NCBI GenBank assembly: GCA_910586615.1
Contig: CAJUJP010000011.1
Span: 20,816 to 84,815, forward strand
Reading direction: 5' to 3'
DNA from: an uncultured Lachnospiraceae bacterium
GTDB taxonomy: Bacteria > Bacillota > Clostridia > Lachnospirales > Lachnospiraceae
DNA: 64,000 bases
Part shown: positions 45,042 through 53,134 of the stretch, in pieces
How the letters are laid out: each line of letters opens with the position of its first letter
Position numbering within the stretch: the first letter of the stretch is position 1
Made by a program: the position numbers and the translations under genes
Notes under the pieces: generated by a model
Database searches by the model: none
Told to the model about the DNA's origin: nothing
The model's input: only the letters and a program-made list of their open reading frames with translations

Positions 45042-45230
45042 TTAACTATGGATTGACTTTCTGGCTTTTGCTTTGTCTGTCAATGTTGCGATAATACAGT
45101 AGAAGAACAAAGTGTCAATGGATACCCGGCAAAATACATCTGCCACCTGCTCACTGAAAGTGAGTGAGAGTATCATACGTGCGATAATAATTGCTGCCAT
45201 ACAAGCTGCTGCGATAATTACATTTTTCAT
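45042..45230 (-). CDS. Small hydrophobic membrane protein, unknown
   Basis: A 62-residue protein with two hydrophobic segments (about 3-24 and 38-52) joined by SFSEQVADVFCRVS, ending in a short basic tail. Its own ribosome site (AAAAGGAGA) and terminator support a real gene. No family was recognised. It lies between the DapB-like gene and the putative defence cassette. The 360-base gap to its right (45231-45590) holds only the hairpin at 45507 and the leader of the next gene. Confidence 0.65.
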   Translation of the reverse strand: MKNVIIAAACMAAIIIARMILSLTFSEQVADVFCRVSIDTLFFYCIIATLTDKAKARKSIHS

Positions 45231-45506
45231 ATTTTGAATCTCCTTTTCCTTTTATTACCGTGAGGCGTTTTCTTTTCTGAAATTAGAATATCAAATATGG
45301 AGATTTGCATCCATTGATTTGACTTACATTTTATGGGCTGTAACTTACAATTGTGTAAGGTCAGGTGATTTCTCTTTTTAGGGAATGTTTTGTGCGGTGG
45401 CAGATGGGGTTTATATGAAGAATGATTTATGCTTTAGCAAAGGTGAAAACTGTTGGCTTTTTAGTAGGATAATGCCTATTTTTAGTCAAAGAAATAGATT
45501 TTATAT

Positions 45507-45539
45507 ATACATATATGAGAAAAAGTCTCATATATGTAT
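45507..45539 (+). promoter_or_regulatory. Perfect 14-bp inverted repeat before the defence cassette
   Basis: ATACATATATGAGA and TCTCATATATGTAT pair perfectly around AAAAG, 51 bases before the first gene of the cassette. It could be an operator for a dimeric regulator or an RNA hairpin in the leader. There is no T-run, so it is not a standard terminator. Confidence 0.6.
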
Positions 45540-45590
45540 TTACAAAATGGAATTAATGGTATATTCTAATAACAGAGTGGAGGTAGGACT

Positions 45591-46817
45591 ATGCTGTGTC
45601 AGTTTACTGTGAAAAATTATAAGAGCATACGCGATGAAGCTACGTTTGATATGCAGGCGGCGGCTATTTCAGAACATAATGATAAAGTTATAGTGGGTGC
45701 AGATGGTCAACTGTTTTTGCCGGTTTCTGTAATTTATGGTCCAAACGGTGGTGGAAAGTCTAACGTGTTAGAGGCAATTCATACATTAGATTCTAAAGTA
45801 TTGCGCCCTCTTTGTGCTACTTGCGATAAAAGTGATTGTGATTACAAGGTAAGAAAAATTCCGGTGGAGCCGTTTGCATTTTCGGAGATAAATAGAAAAA
45901 TGCCGACTGAGTTTGAACTTTTCTTCCGTACTGAGACAGCGGAGTATCGCTATATTCTTCGAGTGCAGGAAGAAATTATTATCTACGAAAGTCTTGATCG
46001 GGTGAAAATGGACACTGGAAGGCGTTCAGCATTATTTTTGCGCAACAGTGAGGGAATAGAGTTAAAGGGGACATTTGGAAAATTCAAGATTAGTGAGGAT
46101 TTGTCAGAAACATTACCTCTATTATCGTATCTTGGCATTACTTATAAGAAAAATGAAATAGTAAATGACGTGTTGGGGTGGTTTGAGGATTCTATTGATT
46201 TCTTGAATTATGGCAATCCATATCAGGAACTTAGGACAGCAATAGCAAGATCTGAAGAAGTCAGAACTTTGGTATTGAAAATGTTACGAGAAATGAATTT
46301 GGACATAGAGGATTTTCGCATTGAAGAGAGGGATGAAGACCATATCGAGGTATATACGCAGCATATTGTAGAGGGATATAGTACGGAGCTGGTATTGTCT
46401 GAGGAATCCAGTGGAACCAGAAAACTGTTTGGGCTGTTGCCGTATATTGCAAAAAGCCTTGTCTGTGGGACAACATTGGTCATAGATGAATTAGATGCTA
46501 AGATTCATCCGCTCTTATTGCAGCATATTATTGAAATGTTTACAGATATGGCTATCAATCGTCATGGTGCCCAATTGATTTTTACTTCACATGACTTGTC
46601 AACGATGAATAATCATGTATTTCGGAGAGATGAGATATGGTTCGTGGCAAAGGGGAGAAATCAAAATTCTAAGCTGTATTCTCTGGTGGAATTTAAGGAT
46701 GAAAATGGAGTATCCATCAGAAAGGATGCAAAGTTTGATAAGCAATATTTGGAGGGGAAATATGGTGCGGATCCCTATTTGCAGAGAATTATAGATTGGG
46801 GGAATGCAGATGCCTAA
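45591..46817 (+). CDS. RloA/AbiLi-type AAA ATPase
   Basis: A 408-residue ATPase of the ABC/SMC-like AAA group. It has Walker A GPNGGGKS (50-57), an ABC-type signature region (LSEESSGTRKLFGLLPYI), Walker B TTLVIDELDAKIHP and a switch histidine in FTSHDLSTM. This is the pattern of RloA from restriction loci and AbiLi from phage abortive infection. Its product would sense or be triggered by phage and activate the partner. GGAGGT precedes the ATG. The RloB-type gene overlaps its end. Base composition is clearly more AT-rich than the flanking chromosome. Confidence 0.87.
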   Translation: MLCQFTVKNYKSIRDEATFDMQAAAISEHNDKVIVGADGQLFLPVSVIYGPNGGGKSNVLEAIHTLDSKVLRPLCATCDKSDCDYKVRKIPVEPFAFSEINRKMPTEFELFFRTETAEYRYILRVQEEIIIYESLDRVKMDTGRRSALFLRNSEGIELKGTFGKFKISEDLSETLPLLSYLGITYKKNEIVNDVLGWFEDSIDFLNYGNPYQELRTAIARSEEVRTLVLKMLREMNLDIEDFRIEERDEDHIEVYTQHIVEGYSTELVLSEESSGTRKLFGLLPYIAKSLVCGTTLVIDELDAKIHPLLLQHIIEMFTDMAINRHGAQLIFTSHDLSTMNNHVFRRDEIWFVAKGRNQNSKLYSLVEFKDENGVSIRKDAKFDKQYLEGKYGADPYLQRIIDWGNADA

Positions 46818-47535
46818 AGGAGTCAGAGGTTATAAAACGGGTAAGAATGACTGGAAGAAAAAACGTCTTCAGGCACACTTAGAAATGAAAAAATATCGTT
46901 ATTATATTTTCTGTGAAGGTCAACAGACGGAACCCCAGTATTTTGCAGGATTTAAACGGTTGATAGAAGACAATCCGATTTATAAGGATATGGTACTGAT
47001 TGAGATTGAGCCTTGCGGAGTAGAAACAATGCGCGTAATTGGACGAGCAGAAGAATATGTGAATCGAAATAGGATTACAAGAGGGCAGATATGGTGTGTT
47101 TTTGATAAGGATAGTTTTCCTGCGAAAGACTTTGATGGGGTATCAGAACGTGTAAAGGTATTAAATGGGGAGAATGCAGAAATTCAATATCATGCTGCTT
47201 GGAGCAATGAGTGTATTGAGTTTTGGTTTCTTTTGCATTTTGCATATTATATTTCAAACAATCATCGAATAGATTACGTTGGATTTTTAAATAATAAATT
47301 TGTAGAACTGAAGATTAGCCGATACCAGAAAAATATGGAGAATATTTTTGATGTTCTTTTGGAATATGGAAATCCGAAGTTGGCAATTCGATATGCAAAA
47401 CGGATTATAAAGGAAAATGAAGGAAAAACACCAGCAAAGATTGCACCGGGAACGAAGGTGTATGAGTTGGTGGAAGAACTGGCAGGGTACTTGCCAGAGG
47501 AAATACAGAAACAATTTATAGGAGAAAAGAAATGA
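46810..47535 (+). CDS. RloB/AbiLii-type TOPRIM-like protein
   Basis: A 241-residue protein of the RloB family. An early glutamate in IFCEGQQTEPQYF and the acidic pair in VFDKDSF match the metal-binding positions of TOPRIM-like nucleases. HAAWSNECIEFWFLLHF is a strongly conserved RloB segment. It is the likely effector of the RloA ATPase. The start at 46810 has GGGGGA seven bases upstream; ATG at 46804 is also possible. It overlaps the ATPase gene by eight bases and the OLD gene by four, implying translational coupling. Confidence 0.87.
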   Translation: MPKGVRGYKTGKNDWKKKRLQAHLEMKKYRYYIFCEGQQTEPQYFAGFKRLIEDNPIYKDMVLIEIEPCGVETMRVIGRAEEYVNRNRITRGQIWCVFDKDSFPAKDFDGVSERVKVLNGENAEIQYHAAWSNECIEFWFLLHFAYYISNNHRIDYVGFLNNKFVELKISRYQKNMENIFDVLLEYGNPKLAIRYAKRIIKENEGKTPAKIAPGTKVYELVEELAGYLPEEIQKQFIGEKK

Positions 47536-49529
47536 ATATAATAAAGTTAAATATTAAAAATTACAAATTAATTAAAGATTCTGGTGAAATTATTATTGAT
47601 GACAAAATTATGTCTTTTATTGGCCAAAATAATGCGGGAAAATCAGCAATTTTAGATGCAATACAGTGTGCATTTCCATCTGCAAAAAAGACCGTTTCCA
47701 GAAGTGATTTCCATAAGGGGACACATGATAATATTGAGATTACTATTTGGTTTAATGGAGTAACTGACGAATATTTGGAAGATAAACTTTTTGTGGAGGC
47801 GATTAGTAGGCTGACTGCAAAAGCAAAAAAATTGCAAGATGAAAATGCTGGGGAAACTAAAGTTAAAGATGCATGGAAAAAGGTGGCAGAAACACGAGAA
47901 CAGAAATTGGCAGAAGCAAAAGAAATATATCAAATTATTGATAATGTTATGTGTATTAAGTTTGTTGTGACTAATGCTGACAGGATAGGAACGAAGTATT
48001 ATGTAGACGCAGATTCGGTAAAAGAGATAAAAGAAGTTGATTTGAAGAAAGTATTACCAATTCTTAAAGTTATTCCCGCAATTAGAGATCCTAAAAATGA
48101 AAGTACTGCCGGAGCTAATTCGTACTTAAAAGAGTTGATTGCGATGCTCGATGATGATATGGCAACAAATATCTCGATTGCTGGTAATGAGACTGTATCA
48201 TACAGACAACTTAATGAAATAATTGCAGAAGAAAGTGCTAAGCGTTGTCAATCTATCTCAAGTAGTATCACAGAATATTACAATGAGGCTATAGGGGTAA
48301 ATGATTTTGAAGTTATTGTAAGTTCGGATGTTAATATCTCCAAAGGAACGACATACTATACCAAAATTTTAGATAAAAGCACAAGTATAGAAAGCGATAT
48401 ATTAAGCTGTGGAACAGGATATCAAAGTATGATCATACTTTCTATTCTGGAGGCTTATGTTGAACTTGCACAGAAAAAGACAGAGTATATTTTAATTATA
48501 GAAGAGCCAGAGGTATATTTGCATCCGTCTCTTCAGAGAAAAATGATAGATACATTGCTTGTGATTTCCGAAAATAATCAAGTTATTTTTTCTTCACATT
48601 CTCCGATTACTGTTGGAAAGATGGAAGGAAATCAAATTAAATTAGTGAAAAGAGAAGCTGGCGAAGCGGCAATTTCTGATATTACAATTTCAGAAGTTAT
48701 TCAAGAATTAGGAATTCGGGCAGATGATATATTAGTAAACAAGGGGATAATTTTTGTAGAAGGACAAGATGATAAAGCAGTAGTTGAGTGTATTTTAAAT
48801 AAAATACATTCTGGATCAAGTGATGAAATAAATGTATTAGTTACGGGAAATTGTGAAAATATAAAATTTTTTGCTAATGCGGAATTGTTGATTAACAATA
48901 GATTTCATATTCCATTTTTAATTATTCGAGATTCTGACGGAATGAATGTAGAACAACGGAAAAGTGAATTATTAACCGATATAGTAAAAGTTGGACGAAA
49001 TCTATCTCAAGAGCAAATCGAAAATATAAAAGAATCAATATTTATAGCACCTAAATATTCAATAGAAGGGTATTTCATAAATGAAATGTTTTTGAAGAAT
49101 ACGGGAATAGATACTGTTCTACTTGGTAATATGATTAAGTGTTATGAATGCCAATATAATCATTTCTATTCTAATGCAACAACGAAAGCTGATAGACAGC
49201 AGATAGCTAACTGGTATCAACCGAAGCATTTGCTTGAAAATTTTGAGGACAAATTTAAAGTAACCGAAGATGAGGCACGGGAAAAATATAAAAAAATGTA
49301 TGAAGCAAAATGGAATGGGTTCCAGAAGTGCTTGTCTTGTGATGATAGCGTGGAAAAGTTTTTTGAAGGTAGAAACGAATTAAATAAATATACGCATAAA
49401 AAGAAACTGTCTAAAGAGGAATATTTGGTACAGTTGATGGAAAATTATTCTATAGATGAGTTGAAAGCAAGTGAACTTAGGGAGCTGATTATTGTATTAG
49501 AAACGATGTGTTCTGTTATTTACAAATAG
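47532..49529 (+). CDS. OLD family ATPase-TOPRIM nuclease
   Basis: A 665-residue protein. The N-terminal ATPase domain has Walker A GQNNAGKS (31-38), a long coiled insertion, signature region LSCGTGYQSMIILSIL and Walker B LIIEEPEVYLHP. The switch FSSHSPITVGKM follows. A TOPRIM nuclease domain comes next (IIFVEGQDDKAVVECIL with the catalytic glutamate, then IIRDSDGM). OLD proteins act against phage. Single-gene OLD proteins (class 1) work alone; here the gene is fused by ATGA overlap to an RloAB pair, which is unusual. Very AT-rich. Confidence 0.87.
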   Translation: MNIIKLNIKNYKLIKDSGEIIIDDKIMSFIGQNNAGKSAILDAIQCAFPSAKKTVSRSDFHKGTHDNIEITIWFNGVTDEYLEDKLFVEAISRLTAKAKKLQDENAGETKVKDAWKKVAETREQKLAEAKEIYQIIDNVMCIKFVVTNADRIGTKYYVDADSVKEIKEVDLKKVLPILKVIPAIRDPKNESTAGANSYLKELIAMLDDDMATNISIAGNETVSYRQLNEIIAEESAKRCQSISSSITEYYNEAIGVNDFEVIVSSDVNISKGTTYYTKILDKSTSIESDILSCGTGYQSMIILSILEAYVELAQKKTEYILIIEEPEVYLHPSLQRKMIDTLLVISENNQVIFSSHSPITVGKMEGNQIKLVKREAGEAAISDITISEVIQELGIRADDILVNKGIIFVEGQDDKAVVECILNKIHSGSSDEINVLVTGNCENIKFFANAELLINNRFHIPFLIIRDSDGMNVEQRKSELLTDIVKVGRNLSQEQIENIKESIFIAPKYSIEGYFINEMFLKNTGIDTVLLGNMIKCYECQYNHFYSNATTKADRQQIANWYQPKHLLENFEDKFKVTEDEAREKYKKMYEAKWNGFQKCLSCDDSVEKFFEGRNELNKYTHKKKLSKEEYLVQLMENYSIDELKASELRELIIVLETMCSVIYK

Positions 49530-49743
49530 TAAGTAAATAAAAGAAGACGGAAATATAGTGTAGTCTTGTAGCAAAAGGAATTCTAGAAGAGCGGATACGA
49601 AAGTGTGGGTTGGCTTTCGGTGAGAAAAAGGTGTTGATTGGAAGTGCTTCCAGCAGAAAGTGAGGACGCGGTTTTGTAGGGGAAAATTTTCAACAAGGAA
49701 ATAAAGTCATAATGGGATGGAGCAGATTTAGGAATACCAAACA

Positions 49744-49773
49744 GTCATAACCCCTCAGAACACGTCATACAAT
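49744..49773 (+). promoter_or_regulatory. Sigma-E-like promoter of spoIIID
   Basis: GTCATAA at 49744-49750 and CATACAAT at 49766-49773 with a 15-base spacer. The -10 box is a full match to the sigma-E consensus and the -35 agrees in its CATA part. SpoIIID is known to be expressed from a sigma-E promoter in Bacillus, so the position and type fit. The start codon lies 29 bases after the -10 box. Confidence 0.7.
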
Positions 49774-49796
49774 GTAAAAAAGTGTTCTGAGGGGTT
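49749..49796 (+). promoter_or_regulatory. 15-bp hairpin that covers the spoIIID ribosome binding site
   Basis: AACCCCTCAGAACAC and GTGTTCTGAGGGGTT pair perfectly around an 18-base loop. The right arm contains the GAGGGG ribosome site of spoIIID. The left arm lies upstream of the expected sigma-E start point. Transcripts reading through from the defence cassette would hide the site, or end there; sigma-E transcripts would lack the left arm. Confidence 0.65.
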
Positions 49797-49801
49797 TCCT
49801 T

Positions 49802-49951
49802 TTGAAAGATTATATTGAGGAACGTGCAATCCAGATTGCCAATTATATTATTGAGAATAACGCTACGGTGAGGCAGACGGCGAAGGAATTTGGGATTAGT
49901 AAGAGTACGGTACATATGGATGTAACAAAATGGAAAGGAGTAAAATTTTAA
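49802..49951 (+). CDS. spoIIID: SpoIIID, N-terminal part interrupted by a mobile element
   Basis: This 49-codon frame begins with TTG, seven bases after GAGGGG. It reads KDYIEERAIQIANYIIENNA, then TVRQTAKEFGISKSTVH, which is the start and helix-turn-helix of SpoIIID, a mother-cell sporulation regulator of about 85-93 residues. After residue 38 (His) the sequence leaves the family and stops 11 codons later, inside inserted DNA. The missing C-terminus lies 7.8 kb downstream at 57757-57903. The truncated product would keep the helix-turn-helix but lose the C-terminal basic region needed for DNA binding in Bacillus SpoIIID. Whether it is dead or rebuilt by excision is discussed in the findings. 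Confidence 0.9.
   Translation: MKDYIEERAIQIANYIIENNATVRQTAKEFGISKSTVHMDVTKWKGVKF
49912..49926 (+). other. attL: Left attachment site (attL) in spoIIID
   Basis: ACATATGGATGTAAC. The matching right site reads ACATAAAGACGTAAC, identical at 12 of 15 positions. A crossover in ACATA rebuilds the family-typical STVHKDVT; one in GTAAC would give STVHMDVT. Both keep the frame. Confidence 0.75.
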
Positions 49952-50024
49952 AAAGATTTATTTGGGAAATAAAATAAATGGAATTAAAAGGGAATGTTTT
50001 ATATAAATAAACATTTCCTTTTAT

Positions 50025-50195
50025 TTATTCAAATGTAATTTCGCCATGATGTTCTTCGAACTCTGAAATATATTTCTTCATTAAAACTTGTAGTTCCCGA
50101 TTGGCAGAACGAGCGTTATATTCAGCAACATAACGAAACTTTTTTAGTAATTCTGGTGACAACCTTAGCGTGAATTTTACAGTTTTCTGCAACAT
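50025..50195 (-). CDS. Arc-type ribbon-helix-helix DNA-binding protein
   Basis: A 56-residue protein, MLQKTVKFTLRLSPELLKKF at its start, then RYVAEYNARSANRELQVLM. The beta strand followed by two helices, with SANRELQ in the second, is the Arc-like ribbon-helix-helix pattern. AAGAGGA lies upstream of the ATG. It is the first gene inside the element and faces outwards to attL. Such small proteins repress replication or recombination genes of plasmids and phages; here it may control the divergent unit. It could also be a solitary antitoxin, but no toxin is adjacent. Confidence 0.8.
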   Translation of the reverse strand: MLQKTVKFTLRLSPELLKKFRYVAEYNARSANRELQVLMKKYISEFEEHHGEITFE

Positions 50196-50672
50196 AGAAA
50201 TAATCCTCTTTTCCTAATTATGACATTATTTTAACAGCGAAATGACGTCAAAAATAAATTGACAGCATAGTGACGGCATAATATAATTAAAAATATTGTG
50301 ATTATGAAGGGAAAAGATAAGAATTAGGCGAAAAGAATTTAATGATGGAAGCCGAGAACATAAGAATGAATTACAAAAAATGAAGGGTATCGAATTATAA
50401 AATATAGGTTCAGAAAGTATCGCTTGTCGCCCTGACTTATTTCCTTGTTTAATATCCGCTTAGCGTCTAAGCTGATCCCAAGCACTTAACGAGGTATTTT
50501 ACGAGTTTAGTGCGACGATCTGATACGGTTTCATAACTGACAGGTGATAAAAACTTTAATATGCTACTCATTATTCAAATGTTAGAAAACATAGAAATAT
50601 ACGATTGGAAAAACAGATATTTTGTAGTAAATTATTATAAGAATATGATTGATCAAAGGAAGGAATAAAGAA
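50196..50672. other. 477-base non-coding region of the element with stem-loops
   Basis: It contains the divergent upstream regions of the ribbon-helix-helix and lipoprotein genes. At 50410-50560 the base composition changes and two stem-loops occur: GCTTAG-CGT-CTAAGC (50458-50472) and GCACT/AGTGC (50482-50513). It may be a second replication signal (for example a single-strand origin) or a structured leader RNA. No gene was seen. Confidence 0.45.
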
Positions 50673-51380
50673 ATGAAAAAATTCTTTATATTATTTATGG
50701 TAGTGATCCTGTCAACTTTTGTACTGATCGGGTGTGGCTCTGATCAGGATGCGGAGACAATAGCAGAGTTACAGGCTACGATATCCGATCTGCAAAATCA
50801 GGTTGGAGAATACTCTGCCCTGAAAACAGAACTGGATTCAGCAAATAACTCCATAGCAGAATTGCAGTCTCAAATGGATGCACTGACAGCAGAGAAAAAT
50901 GAGATATCAGCTAAATTGGAGATGCTCTATAAAATAGAACCTGTAAATGAGACTATGTATACCATAGCAGATGCAGATATTTATGATGATCTGTATGGTG
51001 AGGCATTAGGCAACGAACCAACAAGCAATATTTCTGCTGAACAGGAAATAAAGATCACAGGAAAAAGTATCGTAAATGATTGGTATGAAATAGAGATGGA
51101 AGGAAAGAAACAATATATAAGTGGAAGTTTACTCTCCACAACAAAGCCAAGTGGCAATACTGGAAATATAAGCACTCCCCAACAGCCTAGCGGTGGCGGT
51201 CAACCCTCTAGTGGAGGCTCCGGAGGCAACGGCGGAGGCAACGGTGGTTCCGGTGGAGGCCAACCCTCTGGAGGTGACCCAGGCAGCGTAGGCATGGGAG
51301 AAGCGGGTGGAGCGTTCTCAGGCCTTCCAGTAGATAATAGTGGTATTGACTATTCTGCCCCAGAGTTAAATTTTGAATAA
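50673..51380 (+). CDS. Lipoprotein with coiled coil, SH3-like domain and Gly-rich tail
   Basis: A 235-residue lipoprotein: signal ending in TFVLIGCGSD (Cys22 by the chosen start), a coiled coil (about 30-85), a segment that resembles a bacterial SH3 domain (about 90-155: MYTIADADIYDD, WYEIEMEGKKQYI), then a Gly/Ser/Gln/Pro-rich tail of about 80 residues. AAAGGAAGGA precedes the start at 50673; eight upstream codons are open. It is placed between the regulator and the replication genes of the element. It may be a surface cargo protein that changes the host; its role is unknown. Confidence 0.78.
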   Translation: MKKFFILFMVVILSTFVLIGCGSDQDAETIAELQATISDLQNQVGEYSALKTELDSANNSIAELQSQMDALTAEKNEISAKLEMLYKIEPVNETMYTIADADIYDDLYGEALGNEPTSNISAEQEIKITGKSIVNDWYEIEMEGKKQYISGSLLSTTKPSGNTGNISTPQQPSGGGQPSSGGSGGNGGGNGGSGGGQPSGGDPGSVGMGEAGGAFSGLPVDNSGIDYSAPELNFE

Positions 51381-51452
51381 TTAAAACAAAGTAAATGATT
51401 ATACTGGGTACTGCTATTTAGTACCCAGTATAATTTTAAAAGGAGATTCAAT

Positions 51453-51983
51453 ATGTTTTATAGATCGAACATTATTAAAGAATTTCAAGAGCATATATCG
51501 AAATTAAATGATATAGACTTATACAATTTATTACAAGACATAATGAACAAGCTAGAAGAAGAAAGCACATTATATAATAATTGGTACACACAGTTAGAAA
51601 ATATAAATGATAACATGCAAGTATCAATTATGTCTTATGAACAATCACAGATACTCAAAGCATCCTTATATAATAACGCGGCTATAGAATACATAAGACA
51701 AGAAACATTAAATTGCAATATAAAAGAATTAAGTATAATAATATTGGCATTTATAGAATCAGGTATAAAATCAACCTTGTTACTAATCGCCAGTAGTGCT
51801 AAGGGCGTAGGCGTTCGCCAATGCAGGGGGCAGAGTGGAGCGGAGCAGGAACGGAGCCGCCGGAATGCGGACGTCGTTAAGCGCCAGCACGATTTGGCGA
51901 TCTCCCCGAAGGGGAGAGTCCGAGTAGTATTACCTCGGACTTATGTGTTCTGTGTTACACATCCCCCAACCCTCTATTTATAA
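51453..51983 (+). CDS. Hypothetical element protein whose 3' end runs through the replication origin
   Basis: The first 113 residues are helical, acidic and coding-like (KEFQEHISKLNDIDLYNLL, YEQSQILKASLYNNAAIEY). The frame then continues for about 63 residues through the GC-rich stem-loop region, where the sequence turns Arg/Gly-rich and looks non-coding (CRGQSGAEQERSRRNA). The original gene probably ended near 51790 and lost its stop, or the origin is embedded in the 3' end. AAAGGAGA precedes the start. Not recognised. Confidence 0.55.
   Translation: MFYRSNIIKEFQEHISKLNDIDLYNLLQDIMNKLEEESTLYNNWYTQLENINDNMQVSIMSYEQSQILKASLYNNAAIEYIRQETLNCNIKELSIIILAFIESGIKSTLLLIASSAKGVGVRQCRGQSGAEQERSRRNADVVKRQHDLAISPKGRVRVVLPRTYVFCVTHPPTLYL
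51786..51960 (+). other. GC-rich origin region with stem-loops and GGAGC repeats
   Basis: In an AT-rich element this stretch is clearly GC-rich. In order it has GGCG-TT-CGCC, three GGAGC plus one GGAAC repeat in about 22 bases (possible Rep-binding iterons), CGCCA/TGGCG, TCTCCCC-GAA-GGGGAGA, and the origin stem-loop at 51917-51941. This grouping fits a double-strand origin of rolling-circle replication. Confidence 0.7.
51917..51941 (+). other. CRESS-type origin stem-loop with TAGTATTAC nonanucleotide
   Basis: AGTCCGAG and CTCGGACT form a perfect 8-bp stem with TAGTATTAC as the 9-base loop. This is the nonanucleotide found at the apex of the origin hairpin in nanoviruses and some circoviruses, nicked between T7 and A8 by Rep. 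A CRESS-type Rep gene lies 2.7 kb downstream in the same element. Confidence 0.85.
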
Positions 51984-52172
51984 GCATTTCTTCCAACACA
52001 AACTATCCTCAATTCCCTGTGTCTGTGTTATAATCTGTGTCCAAAATCTTAGATTATACAAATTCTATATTTTTCCCCAATCCCCTACTTTCACAGTTTT
52101 ACTCATATTTTCTGAAGGTTATATAAAACAGGCTATGATATAATATATAAAAATTTGAAAAGGAGAAATAAA

Positions 52173-52847
52173 ATGGATCAAAAAATTATCAAAAATCAAA
52201 CTAAAGATAATGAGAAAAAGGAAAAAAAAGCACGAGAACCCAGAACCCCTGTGATGGATGAGAAGCGAATGAAAAATGAAAAGAATTTAGAAACAAAAAA
52301 ATTAAATGCGTTTCTTATTAGGGAAACCTATGTTTATATGGCAAAAATTGATAGAATCCCGAATGCCACAAACCGCCTCTATAAATATCTGGGTGTAGAT
52401 GAAGATTATTATAATCATCTGATTCAGAATGGAACAGGTGATATAAATAAAATAAAAGATAAGCTGATAGAATGTGGATTTTCAGATACTTTTTTTAGAT
52501 CGGATAGTCCTACACAGATTAAGACCAGTAAAAATCTGAAAAAAATGGCTGATACATATTTCGAAAATAAATCTGGTCTTTCTTTGAGAGAGTTTCGGGA
52601 TTTTTTCGATGCAGAAATAGGTTCTATAAGGAATCCTGATAATACTCTGTTAGTAGTAGCATCCAGAAACTTATTGAATAAGGTAGTACAAGCTTCTGAT
52701 CCTGATGATACACTTCTCCATTTTCTGGATATTTTGGAAGATATGGATTATGAAGGACATGCTACCCAAAAAGGAGCAGCGCAAAGAATACAGGACATAT
52801 ATAATGAGTATTTAGGTCTTATCAAAGATCAACAAAAACATAACTGA
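52173..52847 (+). CDS. Hypothetical protein of the element
   Basis: A 224-residue soluble protein. The first 50 residues are very rich in Lys and Glu. The rest is mostly helical, with LNAFLIRETYVYMAKIDRIP and YKYLGVDEDYYNHLIQNG. The latter part looks like a helix-turn-helix of a plasmid control or partition protein, but I do not recognise the family. AAGGAGAAA precedes the ATG; six upstream codons are open. It is the first gene after the origin and may begin the replication operon. The following 287 bases (52848-53134) show no convincing gene. Confidence 0.65.
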   Translation: MDQKIIKNQTKDNEKKEKKAREPRTPVMDEKRMKNEKNLETKKLNAFLIRETYVYMAKIDRIPNATNRLYKYLGVDEDYYNHLIQNGTGDINKIKDKLIECGFSDTFFRSDSPTQIKTSKNLKKMADTYFENKSGLSLREFRDFFDAEIGSIRNPDNTLLVVASRNLLNKVVQASDPDDTLLHFLDILEDMDYEGHATQKGAAQRIQDIYNEYLGLIKDQQKHN

Positions 52848-53134
52848 AAAATGATTTTCTCATATCCCTGTTTCTATAATAATGGAGGCAGGGATATTCT
52901 ATATGAAAGGCTTCATATCTATAAAATTTATCAAAATACTAATCCAAAAACCCTCCCAAAAACTGACGGACATAAATCCAGTCATCCCCCATAATAAAAT
53001 ATAAGATAAGCATAACTAAAGAAAAAAATAATCCCAAAAACACAGGGATTATCTGAATTACATAAAAGGACAAGCCTTTTAAAATAAAGGATAAGATAAG
53101 CAAAAAAATAATTAGAAGGAAAAGGAGAAAAAAG

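Noticed and set aside
49530..49743. An unseen gene between the OLD gene and spoIIID
   Set aside because: No frame of useful length with a ribosome site; the stretch holds only the spoIIID promoter at its right end.
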